Positions 1 to 5,312 of a DNA stretch of 5,312 bases are shown piece after piece. Origin of the DNA: Verrucomicrobiota bacterium (GTDB lineage: Bacteria; Verrucomicrobiota; Verrucomicrobiia; Chthoniobacterales; JAFAMB01); the NCBI GenBank assembly GCA_019236035.1, contig JAFAJU010000608.1, positions 1 to 5,312 on the forward strand, in the 5' to 3' direction. A program made the position numbers and the translations under genes. Every line of letters starts with the position of its first letter. The first letter of the stretch is position 1. The notes below the pieces were generated by a model. That model was not told the origin of the DNA and searched no databases. It worked only from the letters and a program-made list of their open reading frames with translations.

Positions 1-70
1 CTGCGCGGTAAAATCTTTCTTTAACAAGCAGCGGAAGTTACCGGCGTAGCCGGAGATTCCGCGGCCATAG
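1..70. other. Left-edge non-coding stretch, possibly the tail of an upstream gene
   Basis: No gene can be supported here. Read from base 1 on the + strand, a frame gives LRGKIFL and stops at TAA (22-24). This could be the last seven codons of an upstream gene, but it is too short to identify and could equally be chance. No TPP riboswitch (thi-box) core is recognisable in this stretch or up to thiH, and I see no convincing -35/-10 pair. Confidence 0.25.
31..62. repeat. Imperfect inverted repeat (hairpin)
   Basis: The outer arms GCGGAA (31-36) and TTCCGC (57-62) pair. Inside them CCGGC (41-45) and GCCGG (49-53) pair around a 3-nt GTA loop. An asymmetric internal loop (37-40 against 54-56) separates the two stems. 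It lies just before the perfect palindrome at 71-114, and the two may be parts of one intergenic repeat. It has no T-run, so it does not look like a terminator. Function unknown. Confidence 0.4.
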
Positions 71-114
71 CCTGCAGCGCTCACAAATCTCTGAAGATTT
101 GTGAGCGCTGCAGG
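71..114. repeat. Perfect 20-bp inverted repeat with 4-nt loop
   Basis: The left arm (71-90) and right arm (95-114) are exact reverse complements over 20 bases, separated by CTGA (91-94). The arms begin CCTGCAGCGCTCAC and end in AAATCT. As RNA this would be a very stable hairpin. No T-run follows (the next bases are CTCGCGACG), so a simple intrinsic terminator is unlikely. The GTG at 101, which would give the longest thiH reading frame, lies in the right arm. That argues against it as the true start. The perfect arms suggest a dispersed palindromic element or recent insertion, but copy number cannot be seen from one window. Confidence 0.85.
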
Positions 115-193
115 CTCGCGACGACCTTGTACTCCATCCGGGATGAGGTTAGCGTGCCTCTTGAAAGAGTTGTCCCAACTAACTGTTCCTGGA

Positions 194-1309
194 ATGACGT
201 TTGCCCGGTTATTCAGCTCGCCCGATAGGCCCAGGAGTCGAACGATTGCGCAGTTCGCCGCACTGCTGGACCCGGTTGAAGACGTCGTCCTGGCGCAATT
301 GGCCCACCAATCGCAAATGATCACGCGCCGGTTTTTCGGGCGGACAATGCGCTTATTTGCGCCACTCTACCTCTCTAGCGAGTGCATCAACAACTGTCAG
401 TATTGCGGGTTTTCTCGAGATAACCCGATTTTACGAGTCACCTTGTCTGTGGATGAAGTCGAGGCAGAGGCAAAGTACCTGGTGCAACAGGGCTTCCGCA
501 ACGTTCTCCTGGTATCTGGAGAACATCCGAAGTTTGTCTCGAACAGCTATCTTCAGGACGTTGTTCGGCGCTTGGTTACGTTCGTGCCCTCGGTGTCACT
601 TGAGGTTGCTCCCATGGAGGTCGAAGATTACCGGCCGCTGGTGGCGGCCGGCACAGAAGGCCTCGTTGTGTATCAGGAAACCTATGACCGTAACATTTAT
701 TCCGAACTCCACACCTCAGGGCCGAAACGGAATTTTAATTGGCGACTGGAGACTCCCGAACGCGCTTACTCAGCCGGATTTCGGCGTATCGGTATAGCTG
801 CCTTGTTCGGACTCGCTGAATGGCGCTCGGAAGCAATCGCCTTGGCTGAACACCTCGAATACCTCCTGAAGAAATGCTGGCGCTCACAGCTTACAGTCAG
901 TTTGCCTCGGATTCGGCCAGCAGCCGGCGAATTCCATCCACGGTTCTCGTTCTCAGACCGCGATCTGCTGCAGGTCTTGTGCGCCCTGCGGATCACGTTT
1001 CCTCAGGTCGGCATCGTCCTTAGCACACGCGAAACCGCTGGCTTCAGGGATGTGTTGATGCCTCTTGGTGTCACAATGATGAGCGCGGGAAGTCGCACCG
1101 AACCGGGCGGCTACACCGGACAAGGAGCACATTCGCTGCATTTGACGGTGAAGGGTCGCGTGACGCCGACCAATTGCGGCAGTTCCAAGGCGGACGGCCA
1201 ATTTGAGATCGAAGACAGCCGTTCTCCGAACGAGATCGCCGCAGCGCTCCGCTCACATGGTCTTGAGCCCGTCTGGAAGGATTGGGATTCTGCAATTCTC
1301 GCGGTATGA
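194..1309 (+). CDS. thiH: 2-iminoacetate (dehydroglycine) synthase ThiH, radical SAM tyrosine lyase
   Basis: ThiH uses S-adenosylmethionine and a [4Fe-4S] cluster to cleave tyrosine into p-cresol and dehydroglycine, a substrate for thiazole formation by ThiG in thiamine synthesis; the enzyme is cytosolic. Counting from ATG 194 (371 aa; E. coli ThiH is 377), the radical SAM CxxxCxxC motif is C64, C68, C71, within PLYLSSECINNCQYCGFS. Other ThiH hallmarks are LLVSGEH, VVYQETYD, WRLETPERA, SLPRIRP, LSTRE, EPGGY and the C-terminal LEPVWKDWDS. Start: the frame is open back to GTG 101, but that codon sits inside a perfect hairpin and encodes no family-like sequence. ATG 143 is the other alternative. 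None has a clear Shine-Dalgarno. The region after PGGY is about 20 residues longer than in E. coli. The stop overlaps thiS by four bases. Function is confident, start moderate. Confidence 0.93.
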   Translation: MTFARLFSSPDRPRSRTIAQFAALLDPVEDVVLAQLAHQSQMITRRFFGRTMRLFAPLYLSSECINNCQYCGFSRDNPILRVTLSVDEVEAEAKYLVQQGFRNVLLVSGEHPKFVSNSYLQDVVRRLVTFVPSVSLEVAPMEVEDYRPLVAAGTEGLVVYQETYDRNIYSELHTSGPKRNFNWRLETPERAYSAGFRRIGIAALFGLAEWRSEAIALAEHLEYLLKKCWRSQLTVSLPRIRPAAGEFHPRFSFSDRDLLQVLCALRITFPQVGIVLSTRETAGFRDVLMPLGVTMMSAGSRTEPGGYTGQGAHSLHLTVKGRVTPTNCGSSKADGQFEIEDSRSPNEIAAALRSHGLEPVWKDWDSAILAV

Positions 1310-1506
1310 AGCTTACGCTAAACGGAGAACTGCGCGAAGTTGCGCCCATCGCAACCGTTTCGGATCTGCTTGGTTCGTTGCGGCTAACAGAGAAACTTGT
1401 CCTCGTTGAACGAAATGGCAACGCTGTACCGCGCGCCGATTTCGCCTTCACCAAACTCGTAGAAGGTGACGCCATCGAGATCGTCCGCCTGTCCGCCGGC
1501 GGCTAG
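1306..1506 (+). CDS. thiS: Sulfur carrier protein ThiS
   Basis: ThiS is a small ubiquitin-like carrier. Its C-terminal glycine is adenylated (usually by ThiF), converted to a thiocarboxylate, and donates sulfur to ThiG for the thiazole ring. The product is 66 aa, the same length as E. coli ThiS. It shows the family pattern: MKLTLNGE at the start, a TVSDLL segment, VLVERNGNAVPR in the middle, VEGDAIEIVRLSAGG at the end, and the essential terminal Gly-Gly. ATG 1306 is chosen because it begins exactly at the conserved MKLTLNG strand and forms an ATGA overlap with the thiH stop, which implies translational coupling. A longer reading from ATG 1282 adds MGFCNSRG and lies wholly in thiH. ThiG and ThiF are not in view. 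Confidence 0.94.
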   Translation: MKLTLNGELREVAPIATVSDLLGSLRLTEKLVLVERNGNAVPRADFAFTKLVEGDAIEIVRLSAGG

Positions 1507-1513
1507 CACCGCC

Positions 1514-1602
1514 GGTAGGGTCGCGCTCCCGCGCGACCGGCGTCGCCCTCTAAAAAGCTTGGAACCGACTCAATGCCGGTCGCGCGGGAGCGCGACCCTA
1601 CC
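1514..1602. repeat. REP/BIME-like element: two inverted GTAG-led hairpins
   Basis: Arms 1514-1541 and 1575-1602 are perfect 28-base reverse complements separated by 33 nt. Each arm is also a hairpin by itself: GGTCGCG (1519-1525), a 6-nt CTCCCG loop, CGCGACC (1532-1538) on the left; GGTCGCG (1578-1584), CGGGAG, CGCGACC (1591-1597) on the right. The left hairpin is directly preceded by GTAG (1515-1518), and the right one is followed by CTAC (1598-1601), the same tetranucleotide on the other strand. A GTAG at the foot of a hairpin, with two units in opposite orientation, is the layout known for REP sequences mobilised by RAYT transposases (BIMEs). No RAYT gene is in the window, so membership is inferred from structure. 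The full 28-bp stem could alternatively affect transcription between thiS and dnaG. Confidence 0.75.
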
Positions 1603-1606
1603 ACAT

Positions 1607-1655
1607 CCGAACCCCGAACCCCGAACCCCGAACCCCAAACTCCAAACCTGGAACC
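1607..1655 (+). repeat. 7-nt tandem repeat, unit CCGAACC, about seven copies
   Basis: Four exact copies of CCGAACC run from 1607 to 1634. Degenerate copies follow: CCAAACT, CCAAACC and TGGAACC (1635-1655), with a TGAACCT remnant after that. The array begins five bases after the GTAG-hairpin pair and ends about 14 bases before the chosen dnaG start, so it fills most of the dnaG leader. The 7-nt period is not a multiple of three, so any translation through it changes frame with copy number. Decay toward the dnaG side suggests that the exact copies at the left are the youngest. Confidence 0.85.
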
Positions 1656-1669
1656 TGAACCTCCCCGCT

Positions 1670-3478
1670 GTGCCGCGCATCGCTCAAGAGACAGTTGAAC
1701 AGGTGGCTGCCGCCTCAGACATAGTAGAGATCATCGGCAGCTATTTTCCGCTCAAGCGCGCCGGGACAGAGTTCCGTGCAATCTGCCCGTTTCACCAGGA
1801 GAAAACGCCCTCCTTCTTCGTCAGTCCCTCAAAGCAATCCTACTATTGCCACGGCTGCGGGGCTGGAGGCGCGGTCTTCCAGTTCTTGATGCAGTATGAG
1901 AATATCGAATTTCCAGAAGCTGTGCGTCGTCTCGCCGCCCGAGCTGGGATTCCGATCATCGAAGATGAAATTGACGCCGGAGAAGAAGCAAAACAGAGCC
2001 TGAGAAAACGTTTGCTTCGGCTCCATTTCGAGGCTGCTGCCTGGTTTCACAGTAATTTGCTTCGTACGCAAGCGGCTGCGCATGCCCGGTCTTATTTGAA
2101 AGACCGGGGAATCAATATCGAGATAGCAAAACGTTGGCAGATCGGGTACTCGCCGAATGCCTGGGATGCCCTCGTGACCTGGGCCAACCGAGCCGGGTTC
2201 ACCAAAGAGGAACTTGTCGAGAGCGGGCTGGTTAAGGCCCGCGAAGAGGGGAATCCCCGATCCAATATCTACGATCGATTCCGTGACCGACTGATGTTTC
2301 CGATTAGCAACGACATCGGAGAAGTGATCGCATTTAGCGGACGGATCCTGCGTCCCGAGGCGAAGGGTGGGAAATATGTGAACTCACCCGAAACACCGCT
2401 TTTTTCGAAAGGGAGTATCCTCTTTGGGCTTAATCAGTCAAAACGGTTTGTCGCCAACGCGCGTCAAGCGATCGTGCTTGAGGGCCAACTGGACCTGATC
2501 ACGAGCTTTGAAGCTGGAATCCAGAATGTAGTCGCTCCACAAGGCACCGCGTTGACCGAACGGCACGCGGCTTTGCTTCGGCGATTTGCAGATGAAGTTA
2601 TTCTATTTTTTGATGCGGATTCCGCCGGTCAGAAAGCGGCCGAGCGTGCGCTCGAGATTCTGTTTGGCGCCGGACTCCAGGTCAGGCTCGGCGAATTGCC
2701 CACCGGTGAGGATCCGGACTCATTAATCCGCAAGCTCGGTGGTGACGCGTTCCGCGCGCGAGTCGATATCGCAGAGGATTTTTTCGATTTCCAATTGAAT
2801 AGAAATTTGACCACGGCAGAATCGAAAACAACCGCTGGAAGAGTCGCGTTCGCACGGAAGATGTCACAATATATTGGCGTTGTGCCCGACCCGGTTCTGA
2901 GGGAGACGCTCATCAGCCGACTGGCGACTCGACTCACAATTCCGCGCGATGCCCTCCAACAAATGATTCGTTCCCGTGCCAGGCCTTCGCCAGGCAAAAC
3001 ACCCGCAGAGGAAGTTCCTGCAAATTCCCTGCCAATGCTACGGCATGACTTGGCGGTCATTTGTAAAGCCGCTCTCATTGTTCCCGATTTGTTGAACAGA
3101 ATTCAACAACAGCCTTGGAAGCCCATTCTGCGGCAGGTTGAGGACGCAGAATTGCTATTAAAGATCCTGGAATCGAAGTTGCAGCCGAATGAACCCGCAA
3201 GTCTCGCCGGTTTTTTTGCGTCGTTGCCGAGAGCTGAATCCTCCACGCTTACTCTCATTCTAGCGAACAAAGAGTTAAACGAGCTCATGGGTGAGGTTTT
3301 CTGGACGCAATTGGCCGCCACCGAGCTCCAACGCAGGAAGCGGCAGCTGGAGAATACCTGTCGACTCACTTCGGACGATCCCGTTGCGCACCAAGAGGCG
3401 AATGATGAACTCAAAGAAATCCTTGACCTGGAATCTTGGTTCAAAGATATTTCGCGACTTCCGAGCCGGGAACTGTGA
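1670..3478 (+). CDS. dnaG: DNA primase DnaG
   Basis: DnaG makes RNA primers for the replisome and is recruited by the DnaB helicase. From GTG 1670 the product is 602 aa, normal for the family (E. coli 581). The N-terminal zinc-binding domain has the CHC2 ligands C39, H42, C60, C63 (CPFHQEKTPSF ... YYCHGCG). The RNA polymerase basic region includes YDRFRDRLMFPI from Y201. The TOPRIM domain has the acidic EGQLD motif (E271, D275) and FFDADSAG (D315, D317), the metal-binding residues. A Pro/Ala/Glu linker near 440-455 leads to a poorly conserved helical C-terminal domain, presumably the DnaB-binding part. GTG 1670 is chosen because the conserved region begins at once (PRIAQETVEQV). The open frame runs up to ATG 1466, but that extension lies in thiS and the repeats. 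No clear Shine-Dalgarno is seen. Followed by rpoD after 79 nt. Confidence 0.95.
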   Translation: MPRIAQETVEQVAAASDIVEIIGSYFPLKRAGTEFRAICPFHQEKTPSFFVSPSKQSYYCHGCGAGGAVFQFLMQYENIEFPEAVRRLAARAGIPIIEDEIDAGEEAKQSLRKRLLRLHFEAAAWFHSNLLRTQAAAHARSYLKDRGINIEIAKRWQIGYSPNAWDALVTWANRAGFTKEELVESGLVKAREEGNPRSNIYDRFRDRLMFPISNDIGEVIAFSGRILRPEAKGGKYVNSPETPLFSKGSILFGLNQSKRFVANARQAIVLEGQLDLITSFEAGIQNVVAPQGTALTERHAALLRRFADEVILFFDADSAGQKAAERALEILFGAGLQVRLGELPTGEDPDSLIRKLGGDAFRARVDIAEDFFDFQLNRNLTTAESKTTAGRVAFARKMSQYIGVVPDPVLRETLISRLATRLTIPRDALQQMIRSRARPSPGKTPAEEVPANSLPMLRHDLAVICKAALIVPDLLNRIQQQPWKPILRQVEDAELLLKILESKLQPNEPASLAGFFASLPRAESSTLTLILANKELNELMGEVFWTQLAATELQRRKRQLENTCRLTSDDPVAHQEANDELKEILDLESWFKDISRLPSREL

Positions 3479-3512
3479 ATAAAATTGTCTTTATTCGATA
3501 ACGTCTTTTTTT
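3477..3512 (+). terminator. Weak A/T-rich hairpin and T-run after dnaG, possible attenuating terminator
   Basis: GAATAAA (3477-3483) and TTTATTC (3490-3496) pair around a 6-nt loop. The stem is 7 bp with only one G-C pair. A run of seven T follows at 3506-3512, nine bases past the stem. A canonical terminator would have a GC-rich stem directly against the T-run, so this is at best a partial or leaky signal, and rpoD could still be read through from dnaG. Confidence 0.2.
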
Positions 3513-3549
3513 CATCCCCCTCTGTCGGACCCCTAGCGCATGCATCTGT

Positions 3550-3555
3550 AGGTGG
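3550..3555 (+). promoter_or_regulatory. Possible ribosome binding site of rpoD
   Basis: AGGTGG resembles a Shine-Dalgarno sequence but lies only two bases before ATG 3558, closer than the usual 5-9. An in-frame TAG at 3549-3551 limits the start to GTG 3552 or ATG 3558. The site therefore does little to decide between them; ATG 3558 is the ordinary choice. Confidence 0.3.
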
Positions 3556-3557
3556 AT

Positions 3558-5312
3558 ATGGCAAAGTTTACATCTCAAAGTTCGTCCAAATCGAAGACTG
3601 CCAATTCGAGGATCGCCAAATCGAAAGCCACCACGGAGGAGAAGAAGCCTAGGAGCCCTAGTCGCAAAATGAAGTCTTCGAAGAGCTCTACGCCGGAGCC
3701 CAAAGAAAAAGCGCTCCCAGAACCGTCCCTGGACTCGCATATTTCGGTAGTATCGACGAACGGACACGGTGCGCCCGGGTCGAGACTCACGCCACTCGAT
3801 CCAGCCTTCGATCTCCAGGAGCGAGTCCGCGACATGGTGAAGCTGGCCAAGGAACAGGGATACGTCACCTACGATGATATCAACGAGGCCTTGCCGGAAA
3901 ACATGGTTGACCCGGAGGAAATGGAGCAGCTCATCAGCCGGTTGCGGTCGATGGAGGTCGACATCATCGATGCGTCCGAAGTCGATCGCTACAAAGACGG
4001 CAAGAAGGACATCGACGACGAGGAGGAAGAAAAGGATCAAAAACTCGATATCCTCGATGACCCGGTGCGGATGTACCTGAAGCAGATGGGACAGGTGCCT
4101 CTGTTGACGCGCGAGCAGGAAGTCGAGATTTCAAAACGGATCGAAGATGCCGAATTGATGGTGCAGAGATTTATCAATCGATTTGGCTTTACTTCGAAAG
4201 CGCATCTCGACCTGGCTCAGAAACTGATCGAGGGACGCGAAAGGTTCGACCGCGTGATTCTTGATAAGAAGATCGAAAACCGCGAACGCTACATGAAAGG
4301 GCTTCCGAAGCTCTGTTCGCATATTGAGCGGGCGAGCACCGACGTCGCCATGCTCTACCGCAAACTGGTAGATGCGCGTGGCGCGGCAAAAGAATCCTCC
4401 GTAAAGCTGGAATTTCAGAAGGCGCACAACTCGTTGATGAAGCTCTACGCGAAATTCTACTTCAAGCAGAAGGTCACGGAAGAGTTTGTGCAACTGGCGG
4501 ACGACTATCTACGAATCCTGAACAATCTGCAGAACGAAATTACTCGCGCGGAGCAAGGAGCAACCAGCGGGCGAGATCGATTACCGGACTTTAAAAATCG
4601 TCTGCGCGAACTTGAATACAAACTCTGGCTGAAGCCCGACGATTTTGCAGATCAACATTATGATCTGAGAGATTGGCTCAAAAAGGCGCTCCGGGCGAAA
4701 ACGGAGATGGTTGAGGCGAACCTCCGCCTGGTGATTTCGATCGCGAAGAAATATACGAATCGCGGTCTGTCGTTTCTCGATCTGATCCAGGAAGGCAACA
4801 TGGGGCTGATGAAAGCCGTCGAGAAATTCGAGTATAGACGCGGTTACAAGTTCTCTACTTACGCTACCTGGTGGATTCGCCAAGCCATCACCCGATCGAT
4901 TGCGGATCAAGCTCGCACCATCCGGATCCCGGTCCACATGATCGAAACGATCAACAAGCTGATGCGGGTACAGAAGCAACTGGTCCAGGAATACGGACGC
5001 GAACCGACTCCTGAAGAGGTAGCCGAAGAGATCCAGTTACCGGTCGAGCGGGTACGTGCTGTCCTCAAGATGGCCCAGCAACCTATTTCGCTCCAGAGCC
5101 CGGTTGGCGACAGCGATGATACCAGCTTTGGGGATTTCATCGAAGATAAGGGAGCTGAGAATCCGAGCGACATGACTGCGATCGTTCTGCTCCGGGAAAA
5201 GATTCGAGACGTTCTGGATACTCTGACTGAACGCGAACGCCAGGTGCTCGAACAACGGTTCGGTCTCGTAGACGGGTACAGCCGGACTCTCGAAGAAGTC
5301 GGCCGCCAATTT
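3558..5312 (+). CDS. rpoD: RNA polymerase primary sigma factor (sigma-70 group 1), 3' end missing
   Basis: This is the housekeeping sigma factor that directs RNA polymerase to -10/-35 promoters. The frame is open for 585 codons to the right edge with no stop. Residues 1-84 are a Lys/Ser/Pro-rich, probably disordered extension. Region 1.1 is about 85-141 (DLQERVRDMVKLAKEQGYVT), followed by an acidic patch DIDDEEEEK. Region 1.2 starts at about D168 (DDPVRMYLKQMGQVPLLTREQE). A helical non-conserved region fills about 200-380. Regions 2.1-2.4 run from about 382 to 461 (NLRLVISIAKKY, GLSFLDLIQEGNMGL, YKFSTYATWWIRQAI, ARTIRIPVHM). Region 3 follows, with the sigma finger near P509 (PISLQSPVGDSDDTSFGDFIED). 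Region 4.1 begins near I549; the break falls at TLEEVGRQF, inside the region 4.2 helix-turn-helix, so roughly 30-40 residues are lacking. Region 1.1 plus the intact core mark it as group 1. It lies 79 nt after dnaG, as in the macromolecular synthesis operon. Confidence 0.96.
   Translation, partial: MAKFTSQSSSKSKTANSRIAKSKATTEEKKPRSPSRKMKSSKSSTPEPKEKALPEPSLDSHISVVSTNGHGAPGSRLTPLDPAFDLQERVRDMVKLAKEQGYVTYDDINEALPENMVDPEEMEQLISRLRSMEVDIIDASEVDRYKDGKKDIDDEEEEKDQKLDILDDPVRMYLKQMGQVPLLTREQEVEISKRIEDAELMVQRFINRFGFTSKAHLDLAQKLIEGRERFDRVILDKKIENRERYMKGLPKLCSHIERASTDVAMLYRKLVDARGAAKESSVKLEFQKAHNSLMKLYAKFYFKQKVTEEFVQLADDYLRILNNLQNEITRAEQGATSGRDRLPDFKNRLRELEYKLWLKPDDFADQHYDLRDWLKKALRAKTEMVEANLRLVISIAKKYTNRGLSFLDLIQEGNMGLMKAVEKFEYRRGYKFSTYATWWIRQAITRSIADQARTIRIPVHMIETINKLMRVQKQLVQEYGREPTPEEVAEEIQLPVERVRAVLKMAQQPISLQSPVGDSDDTSFGDFIEDKGAENPSDMTAIVLLREKIRDVLDTLTERERQVLEQRFGLVDGYSRTLEEVGRQF

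Noticed and set aside
1..193. TPP riboswitch upstream of the thiamine genes
   Set aside because: I looked for the thi-box CTGAGA and ACCTGATCTGG-type core. Only a short CTGA in the hairpin loop and no second conserved part is present, and the remaining structure does not fit.
357..797. 146-codon + strand frame inside thiH
   Set aside because: It is an alternative frame wholly within the radical SAM core of thiH. The thiH frame has all the family motifs; this one has none.
1514..1602. Intrinsic terminator of thiHS
   Set aside because: The stem is strong, but the 33-nt loop, the lack of a T-run after 1602 (the sequence continues ACATCCGAACC) and the GTAG-hairpin symmetry fit a REP-type repeat better. 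Some effect on transcription is not excluded.
1607..1655. CRISPR-like array
   Set aside because: The 7-nt units are directly adjacent, without spacers, so it is a simple tandem repeat.
2629..3078. 149-codon open frame on the - strand inside dnaG
   Set aside because: It is antisense to the conserved TOPRIM part of dnaG, its product is Ser/Arg-rich with no known motif, and no start signal was seen.
3485..3512. Sigma-70 promoter for rpoD beginning at TTGTCT (3485-3490)
   Set aside because: No acceptable -10 hexamer is found 16-18 bases downstream, where the sequence is a T-run and CATCCCCC.
3441..4040. 199-codon open frame on the - strand opposite the dnaG end and rpoD N-terminus
   Set aside because: It is antisense to the unambiguous rpoD reading frame, has low-complexity Arg/Leu/Phe content with no recognisable family, and results from the Lys/Glu/Asp-rich codons of rpoD.

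Overview
The window carries four housekeeping genes on the + strand, in the order thiH, thiS, dnaG, rpoD (rpoD cut off by the right edge). I see no supportable gene on the - strand. The proteins are clearly bacterial. The set of traits (moderately GC-rich DNA, weak Shine-Dalgarno sites, a group 1 sigma factor with a long Lys/Ser-rich N-terminal extension, palindromic and 7-nt tandem repeats between genes) reminds me of soil Verrucomicrobiota. That placement is inference from general resemblance; no marker here proves it.

Layout. Positions 1-193 are mostly non-coding and hold two inverted repeats, one a perfect 20-bp-arm hairpin at 71-114. thiH (194-1309) and thiS (1306-1506) overlap by four bases (ATGA), so they form a translationally coupled thiamine-thiazole pair. 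Positions 1507-1669 are an intergenic region made almost entirely of repeats: two GTAG-led hairpins in inverted orientation (1514-1602), which look like a REP/BIME element, followed by a 7-nt tandem repeat (1607-1655). dnaG starts at a GTG at 1670 and ends at 3478. A 79-nt spacer with a weak hairpin and T-run leads to rpoD at 3558.

How the genes relate. ThiH makes dehydroglycine from tyrosine and ThiS delivers sulfur as a C-terminal thiocarboxylate. Both feed the thiazole synthase ThiG, which is not in this window. dnaG-rpoD is the conserved core of the macromolecular synthesis operon (usually rpsU-dnaG-rpoD). No rpsU is seen here; a thiamine pair and a repeat island occupy the upstream position. 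I do not see an undescribed multi-gene system. The most noteworthy non-gene content is the GTAG-hairpin pair and the tandem repeat in front of dnaG, and the perfect palindrome in front of thiH.
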